NCBI RefSeq assembly: GCF_947502995.1
Contig: NZ_CANNBW010000016.1
Coordinates: 62,001 to 126,000, forward strand
DNA length: 64,000 bases
Direction: 5' to 3'
From: an uncultured Tenacibaculum sp.
GTDB taxonomy: Bacteria > Bacteroidota > Bacteroidia > Flavobacteriales > Flavobacteriaceae
Shown here: positions 25,230 through 34,099 of the stretch, piece by piece
Layout of the letters: every line of letters begins with the position of its first letter
How positions within the stretch are numbered: position 1 is the stretch's first letter
Translations under genes and position numbers: made by a program
The notes under the pieces: model-generated
What the model was told of the DNA's origin: nothing
The model's input: the letters and a program-made list of their open reading frames with translations, nothing else
Databases searched by the model: none

Positions 25230-26123
25230 ATGAAAATCGTTATCGCTGGAGGAGCTGGATATTTGGGGAAGTTGCTTACCGAATACTATAGAAAAAAGAA
25301 AGAAAATCAGATTTACATTTTAACTAGAACACAACAGTTAAATGTTGAAAATGTAAATTACTTACAATGGGATGGAAAAACGAAAGGCTATTGGACTAAC
25401 TTTTTAGAAAACACAGATCTATTAATCAACTTAACAGGTAAATCGGTGAATTGTAGATATACAGCTAAAAATAAAGCTGAAATTTATGCAAGCAGATTAG
25501 AAAGTACAAGTGTATTATGTGAAGTTATCCAAGAGTTAAAATTTCCACCTAAAATTTTTATTCAGTCTTCTTCAGCAACGATTTACAGGCATTCAAAAGA
25601 TAAATTAATGACTGAAGCTGATGGAGAAATAGGAATCGATTTTTCTATGGATGTATGTAAGAAATGGGAACAAGTTTTTAATGCTTTTGAATTACCGAAA
25701 ACTAAAAAAATAATTACAAGAACATCTATTGTTATTGGAAATAAAGGTGGAGCATTTCCGATAATGAAAATAATGACAAAATTTGGATTAGGAGGGAAGC
25801 AAGGAGATGGAAAACAATTTATCAGTTGGATTTCAGAGCAAGATTATATAAACGCTATAAATTTTTTAATAACTCAAAAATCTGGAATTTACAATCTGTG
25901 TGTTCCAAATCCTATTAAGAACGCAGCATTTCAAAAAGAATTAAGACAGAAATTAAAAGTTTCATTGGGTTTACCATCGCCAAAGTGGATGTTAAAATTA
26001 GGAGCAAAATTCATTGGAACAGAAACAGAATTATTATTAAAAAGTAGAAATGTGTATCCGAAAAAACTATTGGACTTGGGGTTCCAATTTCAAACGGATA
26101 ATTTTTATGAATTTAAAATATGA
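25230..26123 (+). CDS. TIGR01777-type NAD-dependent epimerase
   Basis: 297 residues with the N-terminal nucleotide-binding motif GGAGYLG, then NLTGKSVNCRYT and SSSATIYRHS, the pattern of the extended SDR group TIGR01777 (EpiH-like). The ending, KSRNVYPKKLLDLGFQFQ, is the normal C-terminal DUF1731-type tail. The substrate is not known for this family. It lies inside the regulated operon, 8 bases after the previous stop. Confidence 0.88.
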   Translation: MKIVIAGGAGYLGKLLTEYYRKKKENQIYILTRTQQLNVENVNYLQWDGKTKGYWTNFLENTDLLINLTGKSVNCRYTAKNKAEIYASRLESTSVLCEVIQELKFPPKIFIQSSSATIYRHSKDKLMTEADGEIGIDFSMDVCKKWEQVFNAFELPKTKKIITRTSIVIGNKGGAFPIMKIMTKFGLGGKQGDGKQFISWISEQDYINAINFLITQKSGIYNLCVPNPIKNAAFQKELRQKLKVSLGLPSPKWMLKLGAKFIGTETELLLKSRNVYPKKLLDLGFQFQTDNFYEFKI

Positions 26124-26172
26124 TGAAATAAGAAAAGGAGTAAATAAAAGTTGAACAATTAATAATAAAATT

Positions 26173-26643
26173 ATGCCAACAATCATGTTATTCACTAAAA
26201 TAAAAGCTTCGAAACAATTAGTTTTCGATTTATCAAGAAGTATTGAGTTGCATAAAATTTCAACTCATGAAACAAATGAAAAAGTAGTAGCTGGAAGAAA
26301 GTCAGGATTAATAGAATTAGGAGAAACCGTTACTTGGCGCGCAAAACATTTAGGAGTTTATCAGAATTTCACATCTAAAATTACAGGCTGTGTTCCGTCG
26401 AGCTATTTTGCTGATAAAATGGTGAAAGGAGCGTTTAAGAAGTTTAGACATGAACATTTCTTTTCGCATCAAAATAATACCACATTATTGGTAGATGTTA
26501 TGGAGTATATTTCACCTTTTGGATTACTTGGTAAATTTGTAGATTATCTTTTTTTAGAAAAGTACATGACTCGTTTTTTAGTAGAAAGAAATAATACGAT
26601 AAAGTCTTATGCTGAATCGGGTAAATGGAAAGAGATTATATAA
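26173..26643 (+). CDS. SRPBCC (START-like) ligand-binding protein
   Basis: 156 residues of the SRPBCC/polyketide-cyclase fold: starts LFTKIKASKQLVFDLSRSIELHK, then a beta-rich core with VTWRAKHLGVYQNF and a C-terminal helix. Such proteins bind hydrophobic ligands or act as chaperones for lipid-type molecules. Its place next to the epimerase agrees with lipid or isoprenoid metabolism, not proven. Confidence 0.85.
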   Translation: MPTIMLFTKIKASKQLVFDLSRSIELHKISTHETNEKVVAGRKSGLIELGETVTWRAKHLGVYQNFTSKITGCVPSSYFADKMVKGAFKKFRHEHFFSHQNNTTLLVDVMEYISPFGLLGKFVDYLFLEKYMTRFLVERNNTIKSYAESGKWKEII

Positions 26644-26676
26644 TCTTAACGCAGTATTAAAATTCAGTTTAAAAAG

Positions 26677-26703
26677 TTGAGGTAATATTATTTAATACAT
26701 TTG
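26677..26703 (+). promoter_or_regulatory. Promoter of the DUF2071 gene
   Basis: TTG at 26677-26679 and TACATTTG at 26696-26703, with a 16-base spacer, a slightly short fit. The ATG follows at 26708. It would start a separate transcript after the SRPBCC gene. Confidence 0.45.
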
Positions 26704-26707
26704 AAAT

Positions 26708-27427
26708 ATGAGTTTTTTAAAAGCAGAATGGCGAAAGTTAGTGATGATTAATTATACAGTTAATCCAGAAATATTACAACCTTATGTGCCAAAAGGAACA
26801 TCGTTAGATTTCTTTGATGGAAAATGTTACGTGAGTGTTGTTGGTTTTATGTTTTTGAATACAAAATTATTAGGTGTAAAAGTTCCATTTCATGTCAATT
26901 TTGAAGAAGTCAACCTAAGGTTTTATGTAAAAAGAGAACATGAAGAAGAAACAAAAAGAGGAGTTGTTTTTATTAAAGAAATTGTGCCTAAATCAGCAAT
27001 TACTTTTGTTGCAAATACAATTTATAACGAACATTACGAGACATTACCAATGCAACATCATTGGAATATTACTGAGGAAAAGATAAATGTTGAATATAAA
27101 TGGAAGAAACAAAAAAAATGGAATCGTATTGCTGTAGAAGCTTCAACTAAACAACAAGAAATAGTACTAGGTTCAGAAATTGAATTCATAGCTGAACATT
27201 ATTGGGGATATTCAGAAAAGAATGCAAGAGAAACTACAGAATATGAAGTAAAACATCCAAGATGGGAGTTTTATCCAGTACATAAATCAGAAATAGAGGT
27301 TGATTTTAAAGCAAATTATGGTGAAGATTTTGAGTTTCTAAAAGACGAAAAACCAACATCGGTATTTTTATTAGAAGGATCAGAAGTTTCTGTAGAGAAT
27401 AAAATTACTTTAACTGATTTTATGTAA
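26708..27427 (+). CDS. YqjF/DUF2071 family protein
   Basis: 239 residues beginning SFLKAEWRKLVMINYTVNPE, with the PYVPKGTSLDFFDG and CYVSVVGFMF motifs of the DUF2071 family (YqjF-like). Members are of unknown biochemical function. It has its own promoter-like element but may still share regulation with the preceding operon. Confidence 0.88.
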   Translation: MSFLKAEWRKLVMINYTVNPEILQPYVPKGTSLDFFDGKCYVSVVGFMFLNTKLLGVKVPFHVNFEEVNLRFYVKREHEEETKRGVVFIKEIVPKSAITFVANTIYNEHYETLPMQHHWNITEEKINVEYKWKKQKKWNRIAVEASTKQQEIVLGSEIEFIAEHYWGYSEKNARETTEYEVKHPRWEFYPVHKSEIEVDFKANYGEDFEFLKDEKPTSVFLLEGSEVSVENKITLTDFM

Positions 27428-27459
27428 TTTTATCTCTTTAAAATGAAATTTAATTGCTA

Positions 27460-28773
27460 ATGAAAAGTCTTTTTTTGTTTTTAGGTAACGCTATAATAAT
27501 ACTATTGATAATAGTCTTAAGTCATAAGATTTTTACAGACTTGAAGTTTGAGAAAGCTGAACATAGAAAAACTAAAAGAGATATCATATTATTAGCTATT
27601 TTATTTGTAGTTGGAGCTTTCTTTTTTAATAATGAGGACAGTTTTTTTAAATCAATATTTGATTATTCTTTAAAGATACTATTGTTTTTTATCGCTTTAA
27701 TTGGGTTTGTAATTTTAAGAAGAAAACGACTTCCTAAGATACAAATTTCTGAAGATTTAAGTATCGAAGAGGTGGTAAAGCGATTAAATGAATGGACGAA
27801 AGAATTACAAATTAAGAATTTATTTAACGGATTATTATATATAGAAAAAGATAATGAAATTGTTTTTGATAAACACTACGGTTTTTTAAATTTTGACAGA
27901 GAAAAAAGTATTCAAAAAAGCACAAGTTTTATGTTAGGAGATTTGTCACATACTTTTGCTACAGCCTGTTTGTTAAACCTTATTGAAGATGAAAAAATAA
28001 AAAAAGAGAATTCGATAAGTGAATATATCAAAGATTTTAAATATTCAGAAGTTACCATAGAAAATCTATTGAATTTAGAGTTTAAATTACCATCTATTTC
28101 TAAATTGAAATTACGTATTGAAGGTCATGATTTAAGTCCTAAAGCTTGTGTTAAATTACTTTCTAAGCAAAGATTTGAAAAAGAAGAAATAGATTATATT
28201 CATCGTAAAAAAGAAATAGCGTATTACATACTAATAGAACTTATTGAAGAAGTTAGTAAACTTACTTTTTCAGAATTTTTATCAGATCAAATTTTAAAAC
28301 CTTTAAAAATGCATCAAACTTTTGTTTATGATTATGACAAGAGAAATGATGAAATTCAAACTTTAAATGAATCGAAAATTATAAAGTTTTCAACAAAAAA
28401 TGAATACATAGAGAGTGAATACGAATATGATTATAATTATTATAAATATCAGAAAGTATATTCAAATGCAAGTGATTTGTTAAAATGGAGAAAATATTGG
28501 CTTGATAGGAAAGCTATAATTAAATCAATGCTCGAAAATAAAGAAGAAAAGAAACGTTTAGAACCTATATTAGGTTGGTACACGAGTGGAGAAGAATTTA
28601 TATTTCAAGATAAGTTTTGTTTAATACAATTTGATGCAAATAATACATGTATATACTTAACCAGTATTTCAGATTTCAATAGGTATAATGGAGGAAAAAT
28701 TAATTCTGAAATAAATAAAGCTTATGTTTCTATAGTTAGAAAAAAACAGAAGAAGTTTACCCAATCATATTAA
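27460..28773 (+). CDS. Degenerate beta-lactamase/PBP-fold membrane protein
   Basis: 437 residues from ATG 27460. N-terminal membrane helices (about 1-20, 41-58, 67-83) precede a soluble domain of the serine beta-lactamase family (Pfam Beta-lactamase). But the catalytic SxxK is replaced: FMLGDLSHTFATACLL reads S-H-T-F, with no Lys; the YxN motif is also unclear. Downstream segments keep the fold (ISEYIKDFKYSEVTIENLL, PLKMHQTFVYD). I infer loss of hydrolase activity, perhaps a sensor or scaffold. Alternatively a distant family variant. The gene is monocistronic. Confidence 0.75.
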   Translation: MKSLFLFLGNAIIILLIIVLSHKIFTDLKFEKAEHRKTKRDIILLAILFVVGAFFFNNEDSFFKSIFDYSLKILLFFIALIGFVILRRKRLPKIQISEDLSIEEVVKRLNEWTKELQIKNLFNGLLYIEKDNEIVFDKHYGFLNFDREKSIQKSTSFMLGDLSHTFATACLLNLIEDEKIKKENSISEYIKDFKYSEVTIENLLNLEFKLPSISKLKLRIEGHDLSPKACVKLLSKQRFEKEEIDYIHRKKEIAYYILIELIEEVSKLTFSEFLSDQILKPLKMHQTFVYDYDKRNDEIQTLNESKIIKFSTKNEYIESEYEYDYNYYKYQKVYSNASDLLKWRKYWLDRKAIIKSMLENKEEKKRLEPILGWYTSGEEFIFQDKFCLIQFDANNTCIYLTSISDFNRYNGGKINSEINKAYVSIVRKKQKKFTQSY

Positions 28774-28826
28774 ATTACAACATAGTTAAAGTGTATATGA
28801 CATAGGATTTAATAGTAGAGTTTATC

Positions 28827-28976
28827 TTAAAAATTTAAAATTACAGCAAGAATAATAAACCCTACTAATGCAATAACGCCTAAAATAATAACAATATTAT
28901 TAGCTTTATAATATTTCTGATCTATTGGTTTAGATCGTTTTCTTCTAATTTTTAAAAATTTATTTATTTTCTTCAT
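28827..28976 (-). CDS. 49-residue membrane protein
   Basis: An open frame of 49 codons that begins with a very basic segment (KKINKFLKIRRKRSKP) followed by a single hydrophobic helix (NIVIILGVIALVGFIILAVIL). It looks like a small inner-membrane protein with N-terminal positive charge. It runs opposite to the preceding gene in the gap 28774-29238, with no other gene there. Length and composition favour a real small protein, but conservation is untested. Confidence 0.55.
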   Translation of the reverse strand: MKKINKFLKIRRKRSKPIDQKYYKANNIVIILGVIALVGFIILAVILNF

Positions 28977-29238
28977 GTTTCATTCTTTCTATATAAAATA
29001 CGAAATTTTAACGAGAAAAAAGTTAACAGTTTTATAATTTATACCTATTCATTTATTCTAAAATTCAAATAAATAAAGCTTTTTTTTAAATGAGTCAAGA
29101 ATGAAATCATATGAGTTAAAGAAGAAGGTAAAGCCTGCTTAATTTTGTAGTGTATTTGTTTAAAAGCATAAATGCAAGATGTCAAATAGTAAGCATCTAA
29201 AAAGCAATTTACTAATCACTTTAAAAACAACATACATT

Positions 29239-29742
29239 ATGAAAAAAGTATTTTTAACAGCTATGATTTTTAGTTTCGGGATGTTATTCTCACAACAAGA
29301 TATAGTTAAAACAGATTTTATTAAAACTATTGAAGAAGGAAAAATGAAAGTTTTAGAAAACGATAAATGAACTTACAGAAATGTAAAAGTAATTACGTTA
29401 AAAGAAGAGCCAGTTAGGTTCGATAAAAAAGATCGCTATAAATTAAATCAAGATCGAATAGATACTCCAATAGAAGTAACTAAAATAATTATGACAGATT
29501 TTGATAAAGATGAGTATTTCGACCATGCTTACATGGTAACTTATGAATTAGATAAAGAAACTTCATTACTCACAAAGAAAAAGGCAAATCCAGATATGAT
29601 TTTAATGGATATGACTACGCTAGATAATCTAGATAATTTAACAGGAGAAGTAATGTTAAATGAAAATCGAGATTTTAAAATTACAGCAATAGACGATAAC
29701 AACGAGGAGTTCGAGTTTATACTTACTACTTCAAGGGATTAA
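29239..29742 (+). pseudogene. Secreted protein gene interrupted by an in-frame TGA
   Basis: From ATG 29239 a signal peptide (KKVFLTAMIFSFGMLFSQ) leads into VLENDK, then TGA at 29368-29370, and the same frame continues TYRNVKVITLKEEPV... to FEFILTTSRD and TAA 29742. TGA could be a mutated TGG (Trp). The fused 167-residue product would be a small secreted protein of unknown function. The downstream half has an ATG at 29491 but loses its signal peptide. TGA readthrough or sequencing error are alternatives. Confidence 0.7.
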
Positions 29743-29755
29743 AAGCTTTTCGAAT

Positions 29756-29826
29756 TTCCCCCGTTAACCAGAGTGTTTTTACTCTAATTATTAAGGCTCT
29801 GTACACAGTGCAGAGCTCTTTAAAAG
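29756..29826. repeat. Two-hairpin repeat, copy 1
   Basis: This roughly 70-bp unit has a CCCCC start, a CAGAGT/ACTCT hairpin, and then GCTCTG-TACACAGTG-CAGAGC, a 6-bp stem with 9-base loop, followed by T residues. The 22 bases GCTCTG...CAGAGCT are identical in copy 2 (29957-30030). The second hairpin with its T-run could terminate the pseudogene transcript. Confidence 0.65.
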
Positions 29827-29956
29827 ACTATTAAAGCAAATCAAAAGATAAAAAACATCTATTTACTTTTTTTATCAAGAAGATTTAACTTTTCACAATA
29901 AAGAAGAGGGATTCAGTTTTTATATACCAATAAAGATAATATCAAATTAGATTTTG

Positions 29957-30030
29957 TTTCCCCAATAATCAGAGTAAATACCATTACTCTACTTCAAGCT
30001 CTGTACACAGTGCAGAGCTTTCTTAAAAAG
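29957..30030. repeat. Two-hairpin repeat, copy 2
   Basis: Second copy of the unit at 29756: CCCC start, CAGAGT...ACTCT hairpin (with a different loop), and the identical AGCTCTG-loop-CAGAGCT hairpin followed by T and A residues. It lies about 50 bases upstream of the Dps ATG. The 130 bases between the copies (29827-29956) hold no gene I can support. The gap 29743-30078 thus consists mainly of these two units. Confidence 0.65.
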
Positions 30031-30078
30031 AATTACGAACAACAATCACAATTTCGATTGTATTAAAATATTAAACAA

Positions 30079-30582
30079 ATGAATTATTTAACAAGAAATA
30101 AAGAAGAAAACTTATTAGTAGCTAAACAATTAAATCAATTGTTGGCAGATTATCACGTATACTACCAAAAATTAAGAAATTTTCACTGGAATATTGTGGG
30201 AGAAAACTTTTTTGAATTGCATGAGAAATTTGAAGAAATGTATACCGATGCAAGAGGAAAAATTGATGAAATAGCCGAACGAATTTTAACTTTACAATTC
30301 CACCCAGTTAGTAGATATAGTAGATATTTGAAGATTTCGTCAATTTCTGAAAACTCACCGTTTCAAACAGATAGAGATATGATAATGATTTTATTAGAAG
30401 ATCATAAAAAGTTATTATACCAAATGAATGTGGTAATTAACAAAGCGGAAAAAGTACATGATGAAGGAACAATAGATTTAATAGGAGGATATATTAAAGA
30501 TTTAGAGAAAACAAGTTGGATGTTAAATGCATGGACTAAAAGTAAAGTGTCTCAATTAAAGGCAGATATCGTATTGTCATAA
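30079..30582 (+). CDS. Dps-type DNA-binding ferritin
   Basis: 167 residues, Dps/ferritin-like. The inter-subunit ferroxidase site is formed by His36 (FHWNIVGENF), His48, Glu52, Asp63 and Glu67 in the spacing of the Dps family (Glu52 replaces the usual Asp). It would oxidise iron with peroxide and protect DNA in starvation. A C-terminal Lys residue cluster is small. It stands alone after the two-hairpin repeat, followed by a small conserved gene. Confidence 0.93.
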   Translation: MNYLTRNKEENLLVAKQLNQLLADYHVYYQKLRNFHWNIVGENFFELHEKFEEMYTDARGKIDEIAERILTLQFHPVSRYSRYLKISSISENSPFQTDRDMIMILLEDHKKLLYQMNVVINKAEKVHDEGTIDLIGGYIKDLEKTSWMLNAWTKSKVSQLKADIVLS

Positions 30583-30614
30583 AATTTACAACCAATTAAA
30601 AATAAAATATATAC

Positions 30615-30806
30615 ATGAAATTATTTCATATTAAAAGAAAAACAGAATTAGAAAACAGATTTTCTCCTAAAATGGGAAGATTAATGACGAAAGTAACATA
30701 CATAAAAAAATATTTTTTATTTCTACCAATAGCTACGTTACACAAATACAGACAAACGTATTATGGAGAGGTTAAAATGTGCGATGACTGTCATTTATAT
30801 ATTTAA
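30615..30806 (+). CDS. Small protein with CxxC
   Basis: 63 residues, basic, with the C-terminal TLHKYRQTYYGEVKMCDDCHLYI and a CDDC pair. The composition is not a shadow of any other gene. The gap from dps is 32 bases, and a terminator follows directly. No known domain. The two Cys could bind a metal. The call is moderate. Confidence 0.55.
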   Translation: MKLFHIKRKTELENRFSPKMGRLMTKVTYIKKYFLFLPIATLHKYRQTYYGEVKMCDDCHLYI

Positions 30807-30811
30807 AAAGG

Positions 30812-30840
30812 AAAACCTTATGTTTACAGCGTAAGGTTTT
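30812..30840. terminator. Bidirectional terminator
   Basis: AAAACCTTA (30812-30820) and TAAGGTTTT (30832-30840) form a 9-bp stem with an 11-base loop and T/A runs on both sides, between the convergent CxxC protein gene and the DUF547 gene. Confidence 0.75.
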
Positions 30841-30841
30841 T

Positions 30842-31531
30842 TTATTGTATAAAATTGTTTAGGTTTTCTTCCCAAGAATACGGTTTAAATTTTATTGAAT
30901 AATCAGAAATATCTTTATTCAATTGTGTTTTATAAATCTTTTTAATTCCCTTAAAATTTCCAAAATCCTTTAAAAACCATTTGAAAAGCATTGTTGTATG
31001 AACTTCTTTTTTATCATGAATATATTCCGTTTCATGTTCTAAAAAAGATTGTGTAGCTAAATCGAGTTGGTTATTTATGTTTTCAGTATTGTAAAAAGCG
31101 ATAGGAGGGCAGCTTTTTGCTCCACAATTTAAAGCAAAGTGTATGCGATAATCAATTGTAGTAACTGCAAGTTGTTTAATTAATTTTGGAGCAAATAAAT
31201 TAGCTATAAAACCTAACGAATATTTGTAACGATACTTTCTTAAAATCCCGTGTTCTATATCATCTAAACTGAAATAATGTTCAGCTATTTTAATTATTTT
31301 TTCAGTATATATTTTAGGTTTAGTAATATTTAATTCTTTCCTTAAAATTAAAAAGTACGCGTTATAAATATTAATCCAAAACGCTTTTTTTTCCTCATCA
31401 TTTTTTAAGCTATTTATTAATTCATTTAAAGGAGTGAATGAAAGTTCTAACTTTAACTTCGTTGTATCTTTGTTTTGTTTAACAGTTAGTAAAAGTTGCT
31501 CAGAAATATGGTTTAAAGAATAATACTCCAT
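30842..31531 (-). CDS. DUF547 family protein
   Basis: 229 residues with the DUF547 signature: KAFWINIYNAYFLIL, DDIEHGILRK, and RIHFALNCGAKSCPPI with paired Cys, then LEHETEY near the C-terminus. DUF547 proteins are probably cysteine-containing enzymes or binding proteins; function not established. No signal peptide is obvious at the N-terminus. It is a single gene, ended by the bidirectional terminator. Confidence 0.88.
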   Translation of the reverse strand: MEYYSLNHISEQLLLTVKQNKDTTKLKLELSFTPLNELINSLKNDEEKKAFWINIYNAYFLILRKELNITKPKIYTEKIIKIAEHYFSLDDIEHGILRKYRYKYSLGFIANLFAPKLIKQLAVTTIDYRIHFALNCGAKSCPPIAFYNTENINNQLDLATQSFLEHETEYIHDKKEVHTTMLFKWFLKDFGNFKGIKKIYKTQLNKDISDYSIKFKPYSWEENLNNFIQ

Positions 31532-31598
31532 TAGTCTAATTCATAATTAATTATAATATTAGACTGATTTTTCCTAAATGCTTACAAAGTCATTTCAA

Positions 31599-32423
31599 TT
31601 ATTCACCTATGTTACCAAGTTCAACACCTTCAGAGTAAGCAACCTGAATTTTATTATCGCTAAAAGCTTTTTTCACGGCCTCATGAGTATCGAAAGTTAC
31701 TTGCCAAAAATCTTCAGGATGAACATACGGACGAATCGTTAATTCTATACTGTGAGAATCAAAAGTTTCAATTCCAATTTCAGTTTCTGGTTCCGTTAAT
31801 ATATTATTTACATTAACTAAAGTCGATTTTATAATCTCTTTTACTTTTGGAAAACTTTCAGCATAAGGCATAGTTACGTTAATTTCTAAACGAACCATTC
31901 CTTTTTTAGAGTAGTTAGTTACAACTCCATCAGTAATTTTAGCATTAGGAATTATTAATGTTTTATGACCTGGAGAAACTATAGTAGTACTAAAAATTCC
32001 AATCTCTTCAACTTTTCCAAATTTTTCTTCAACTTGAATCCAGTCTCCAGACTTATAAGGTTTCAATGTTAAAATTAATATACCAGAAGCAAAATTCCCT
32101 AAACTTCCTTGCAAGGCCATACCAATAGCGAAACCAATAGCTGCAAGCAGAGCAACTAAACTAGATAGATTTACACCTAAAATAGAAGCAACAATAAGCA
32201 ATAAAGCTCCTTTTAAAATAAAGCTAAGCATAGAAACAAGAAAAGGACGAATAGTATCATCAAAACCTGCCTTTTCTAATACTTTAGTTAAGAAATTTAC
32301 CAATCGGTTTGCTAGCTTCATTCCAATCCACAAAATAAGTCCACCTAAAAGTAATTTAGGGAAATATAATATGGCTTTTTCTTGAATAAGTTTTAAGATC
32401 TCATTGAAATCAATAGTCTCCAT
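31599..32423 (-). CDS. Small-conductance mechanosensitive channel (MscS family)
   Basis: 274 residues. Three N-terminal membrane helices include the pore-lining TM3 with AAIGFAIGMALQGSLGNFASGILIL, typical of MscS, followed by the beta and alpha/beta C-terminal domain (TNYSKKGMVRLEINVTMPYAESF). It would open under membrane tension to release solutes during osmotic downshock. It lies at the 3' end of a minus-strand gene row but 85 bases downstream of the GH19-like gene. Confidence 0.92.
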   Translation of the reverse strand: METIDFNEILKLIQEKAILYFPKLLLGGLILWIGMKLANRLVNFLTKVLEKAGFDDTIRPFLVSMLSFILKGALLLIVASILGVNLSSLVALLAAIGFAIGMALQGSLGNFASGILILTLKPYKSGDWIQVEEKFGKVEEIGIFSTTIVSPGHKTLIIPNAKITDGVVTNYSKKGMVRLEINVTMPYAESFPKVKEIIKSTLVNVNNILTEPETEIGIETFDSHSIELTIRPYVHPEDFWQVTFDTHEAVKKAFSDNKIQVAYSEGVELGNIGE

Positions 32424-32508
32424 ATATTGATTTTATTTAAAAGTTAAAGAAATATTTATACCAGTTAAATTTAACTAATTGAAATGAGATGTCAAGAGAA
32501 CGAGAAGG

Positions 32509-33069
32509 TTATAAAATATAATTAAACGAAATAGCAGCAAAAAACTCCTTTCCGTAATCGCCAATAGTATACATTTTATCAGTTCCGTTAACAATTCTTC
32601 TTGCGTTATACCAGTCAGATTTATTTTCGTTGAAATAATCTTTTAAAGCTTTTCCTGTAAAAACACCATTAATCATTCCATGGAATAGAATTTTTGTAGC
32701 AATTTCTTGATCTAAAGCTAAATCTGGATTGTCAACTAAATCAATTTCTAAGATATCTGAATATTTTTGATAATTTTTTCTCCAAGTTAATTGCACATAA
32801 CCTCTACCGTAATATGTTTGTCCATTTTCCGAATCTGGAATTCCATATTTTCTACCTCTACCTTTTCCATACTCTCGCAAAGGTTTTATCGTTTTATCAG
32901 TTTCATGATACGTAGTAGCAAGAACATAAGCGAGCCACCTCACATCTTTTAAATTTTCGTTTTCCCAATAATCTAAAATCTGATTGTAACCATTTACTTG
33001 ACTTTGTTTTAATCGACCAAAATGTAGTCTTTGTTTTACATAATCAAAGAAGAATTTTCTATTTATCAT
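32509..33069 (-). CDS. GH19-like endolysin (peptidoglycan/chitin hydrolase)
   Basis: 186 residues from ATG 33069; an upstream start at 33153 is rejected as it overlaps another gene. The fold is that of GH19 chitinase/lysozyme: LATTYHETDKTIKPLREYG contains the catalytic Glu, and YYGRGYVQLTWRKNY is the second signature. No signal peptide is present, so it needs another path across the membrane, as phage endolysins do via holins. It is the last gene of a tight row with small membrane coiled-coil proteins upstream, resembling a lysis cassette. Confidence 0.85.
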   Translation of the reverse strand: MINRKFFFDYVKQRLHFGRLKQSQVNGYNQILDYWENENLKDVRWLAYVLATTYHETDKTIKPLREYGKGRGRKYGIPDSENGQTYYGRGYVQLTWRKNYQKYSDILEIDLVDNPDLALDQEIATKILFHGMINGVFTGKALKDYFNENKSDWYNARRIVNGTDKMYTIGDYGKEFFAAISFNYIL

Positions 33070-33080
33070 AACACTATTAT

Positions 33081-33650
33081 TTAGTTTGCAATTAATAAAC
33101 CTAAAAGAAGTCCCATTCCAATACCGCCTCCAATTAATCCGAAGTTTTTCCAAAATTGTCTGCGTTGAGCGCTTTCTATTTGTTTCATGCTTAACTCCAA
33201 AGAAGTATTGGCATTATCTAAGGATTTTTGAGTTAAATTTAAGGTACGATCTGTTTCATCTAATGAAAGTTTTAATTCATTTATTGTCTTTTGAAACAAA
33301 TCAGATTGCGCTTTAGATTTTAGCTCTAATTGATTGAATAAGTCATTGTTTTCTTCTACAATACGTTCATATTTTAAAACAATATTTTCAATGTCTTTAC
33401 CGAAATCATTTTTAAATAATTCTTTTCGTAATTCTTCATAGTAATGAAACCGAATCTGATTTACTAAATGAAGTGAATCGATCTGATTTATAATCACTGT
33501 TCCTTTATTAACAGTTATTGGAAGTTTACGGGAACGAGCATATTCTTTACCAATAGTAATTGTGTCTTTTACTTTTTTTTGAGCATAAACACTACTAAAA
33601 GTTGAAAGTATTAGGGTAATGATGAAGGTTAATTTGGTGATTTTTTTCAT
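33081..33650 (-). CDS. Secreted coiled-coil protein with C-terminal membrane helix
   Basis: 189 residues. An N-terminal signal peptide (TFIITLILSTFSSVYAQ) is followed by an extended charged coiled coil (about residues 60-160), then a glycine-rich membrane helix at the C-terminus (FGLIGGGIGMGLLLGLLIAN). It overlaps the upstream gene's stop by one base and is 11 bases upstream of the endolysin-like gene. The shape is similar to a spanin or a membrane-linked stalk, but I find no sequence family. Confidence 0.65.
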   Translation of the reverse strand: MKKITKLTFIITLILSTFSSVYAQKKVKDTITIGKEYARSRKLPITVNKGTVIINQIDSLHLVNQIRFHYYEELRKELFKNDFGKDIENIVLKYERIVEENNDLFNQLELKSKAQSDLFQKTINELKLSLDETDRTLNLTQKSLDNANTSLELSMKQIESAQRRQFWKNFGLIGGGIGMGLLLGLLIAN

Positions 33651-34018
33651 TATTCAAATTCATTATTTTTTTGACGTAAGTATTCTAATCGGGCAGTAAT
33701 TTCTTGCTGTTTCTTTTTTATATTTTGACGCTCGGCCCAATCTTTAGGAGCTTTAGCTCTTTTAGTTAAAACAATAGAATCTATTTCTAATTGTAAGGCT
33801 TCATTTTTGAATTCATATTTTTTTATAGCAGTTTTTAAACCTTGTATTTCTTTTTGTGCTTTATTATTTAGTTGTTGGGCATTTTCTACTTCACCTTGAG
33901 CCTTTTGTAAAGATTCTTTAGCACTTTTTAAATGGCTATCTAAAGTAAAAACTTTTATTAGGTTAAAAACCCCAATAATACAAAGTACTATGAGTAAGAC
34001 AATGTTTGTTTTTTTCAT
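33650..34018 (-). CDS. Membrane-anchored coiled-coil protein
   Basis: 122 residues: one N-terminal membrane helix (IVLLIVLCIIGVFNLI) followed by a long Gln/Lys/Glu-rich coiled coil (LQKAQGEVENAQQ to LRQKNNEFE). It overlaps the next gene by one base (TAATG). A bitopic protein with a periplasmic or cytoplasmic coiled coil, Rz-like in layout, but with no sequence evidence of homology. Confidence 0.65.
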   Translation of the reverse strand: MKKTNIVLLIVLCIIGVFNLIKVFTLDSHLKSAKESLQKAQGEVENAQQLNNKAQKEIQGLKTAIKKYEFKNEALQLEIDSIVLTKRAKAPKDWAERQNIKKKQQEITARLEYLRQKNNEFE

Positions 34019-34099
34019 GTAAAATAGGAGCTTTGGTCGTTTAAATTTAGGGTTAAATTACTCAAAAATCTTGAGGATTTAAGTAATAATATTAAATAT

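Noticed and set aside
27460..28773. Active class C beta-lactamase
   Set aside because: The SxxK lysine is missing and the protein is membrane-anchored.
29756..30030. CRISPR array
   Set aside because: Only two copies about 200 bases apart, with hairpin structure and no spacers.
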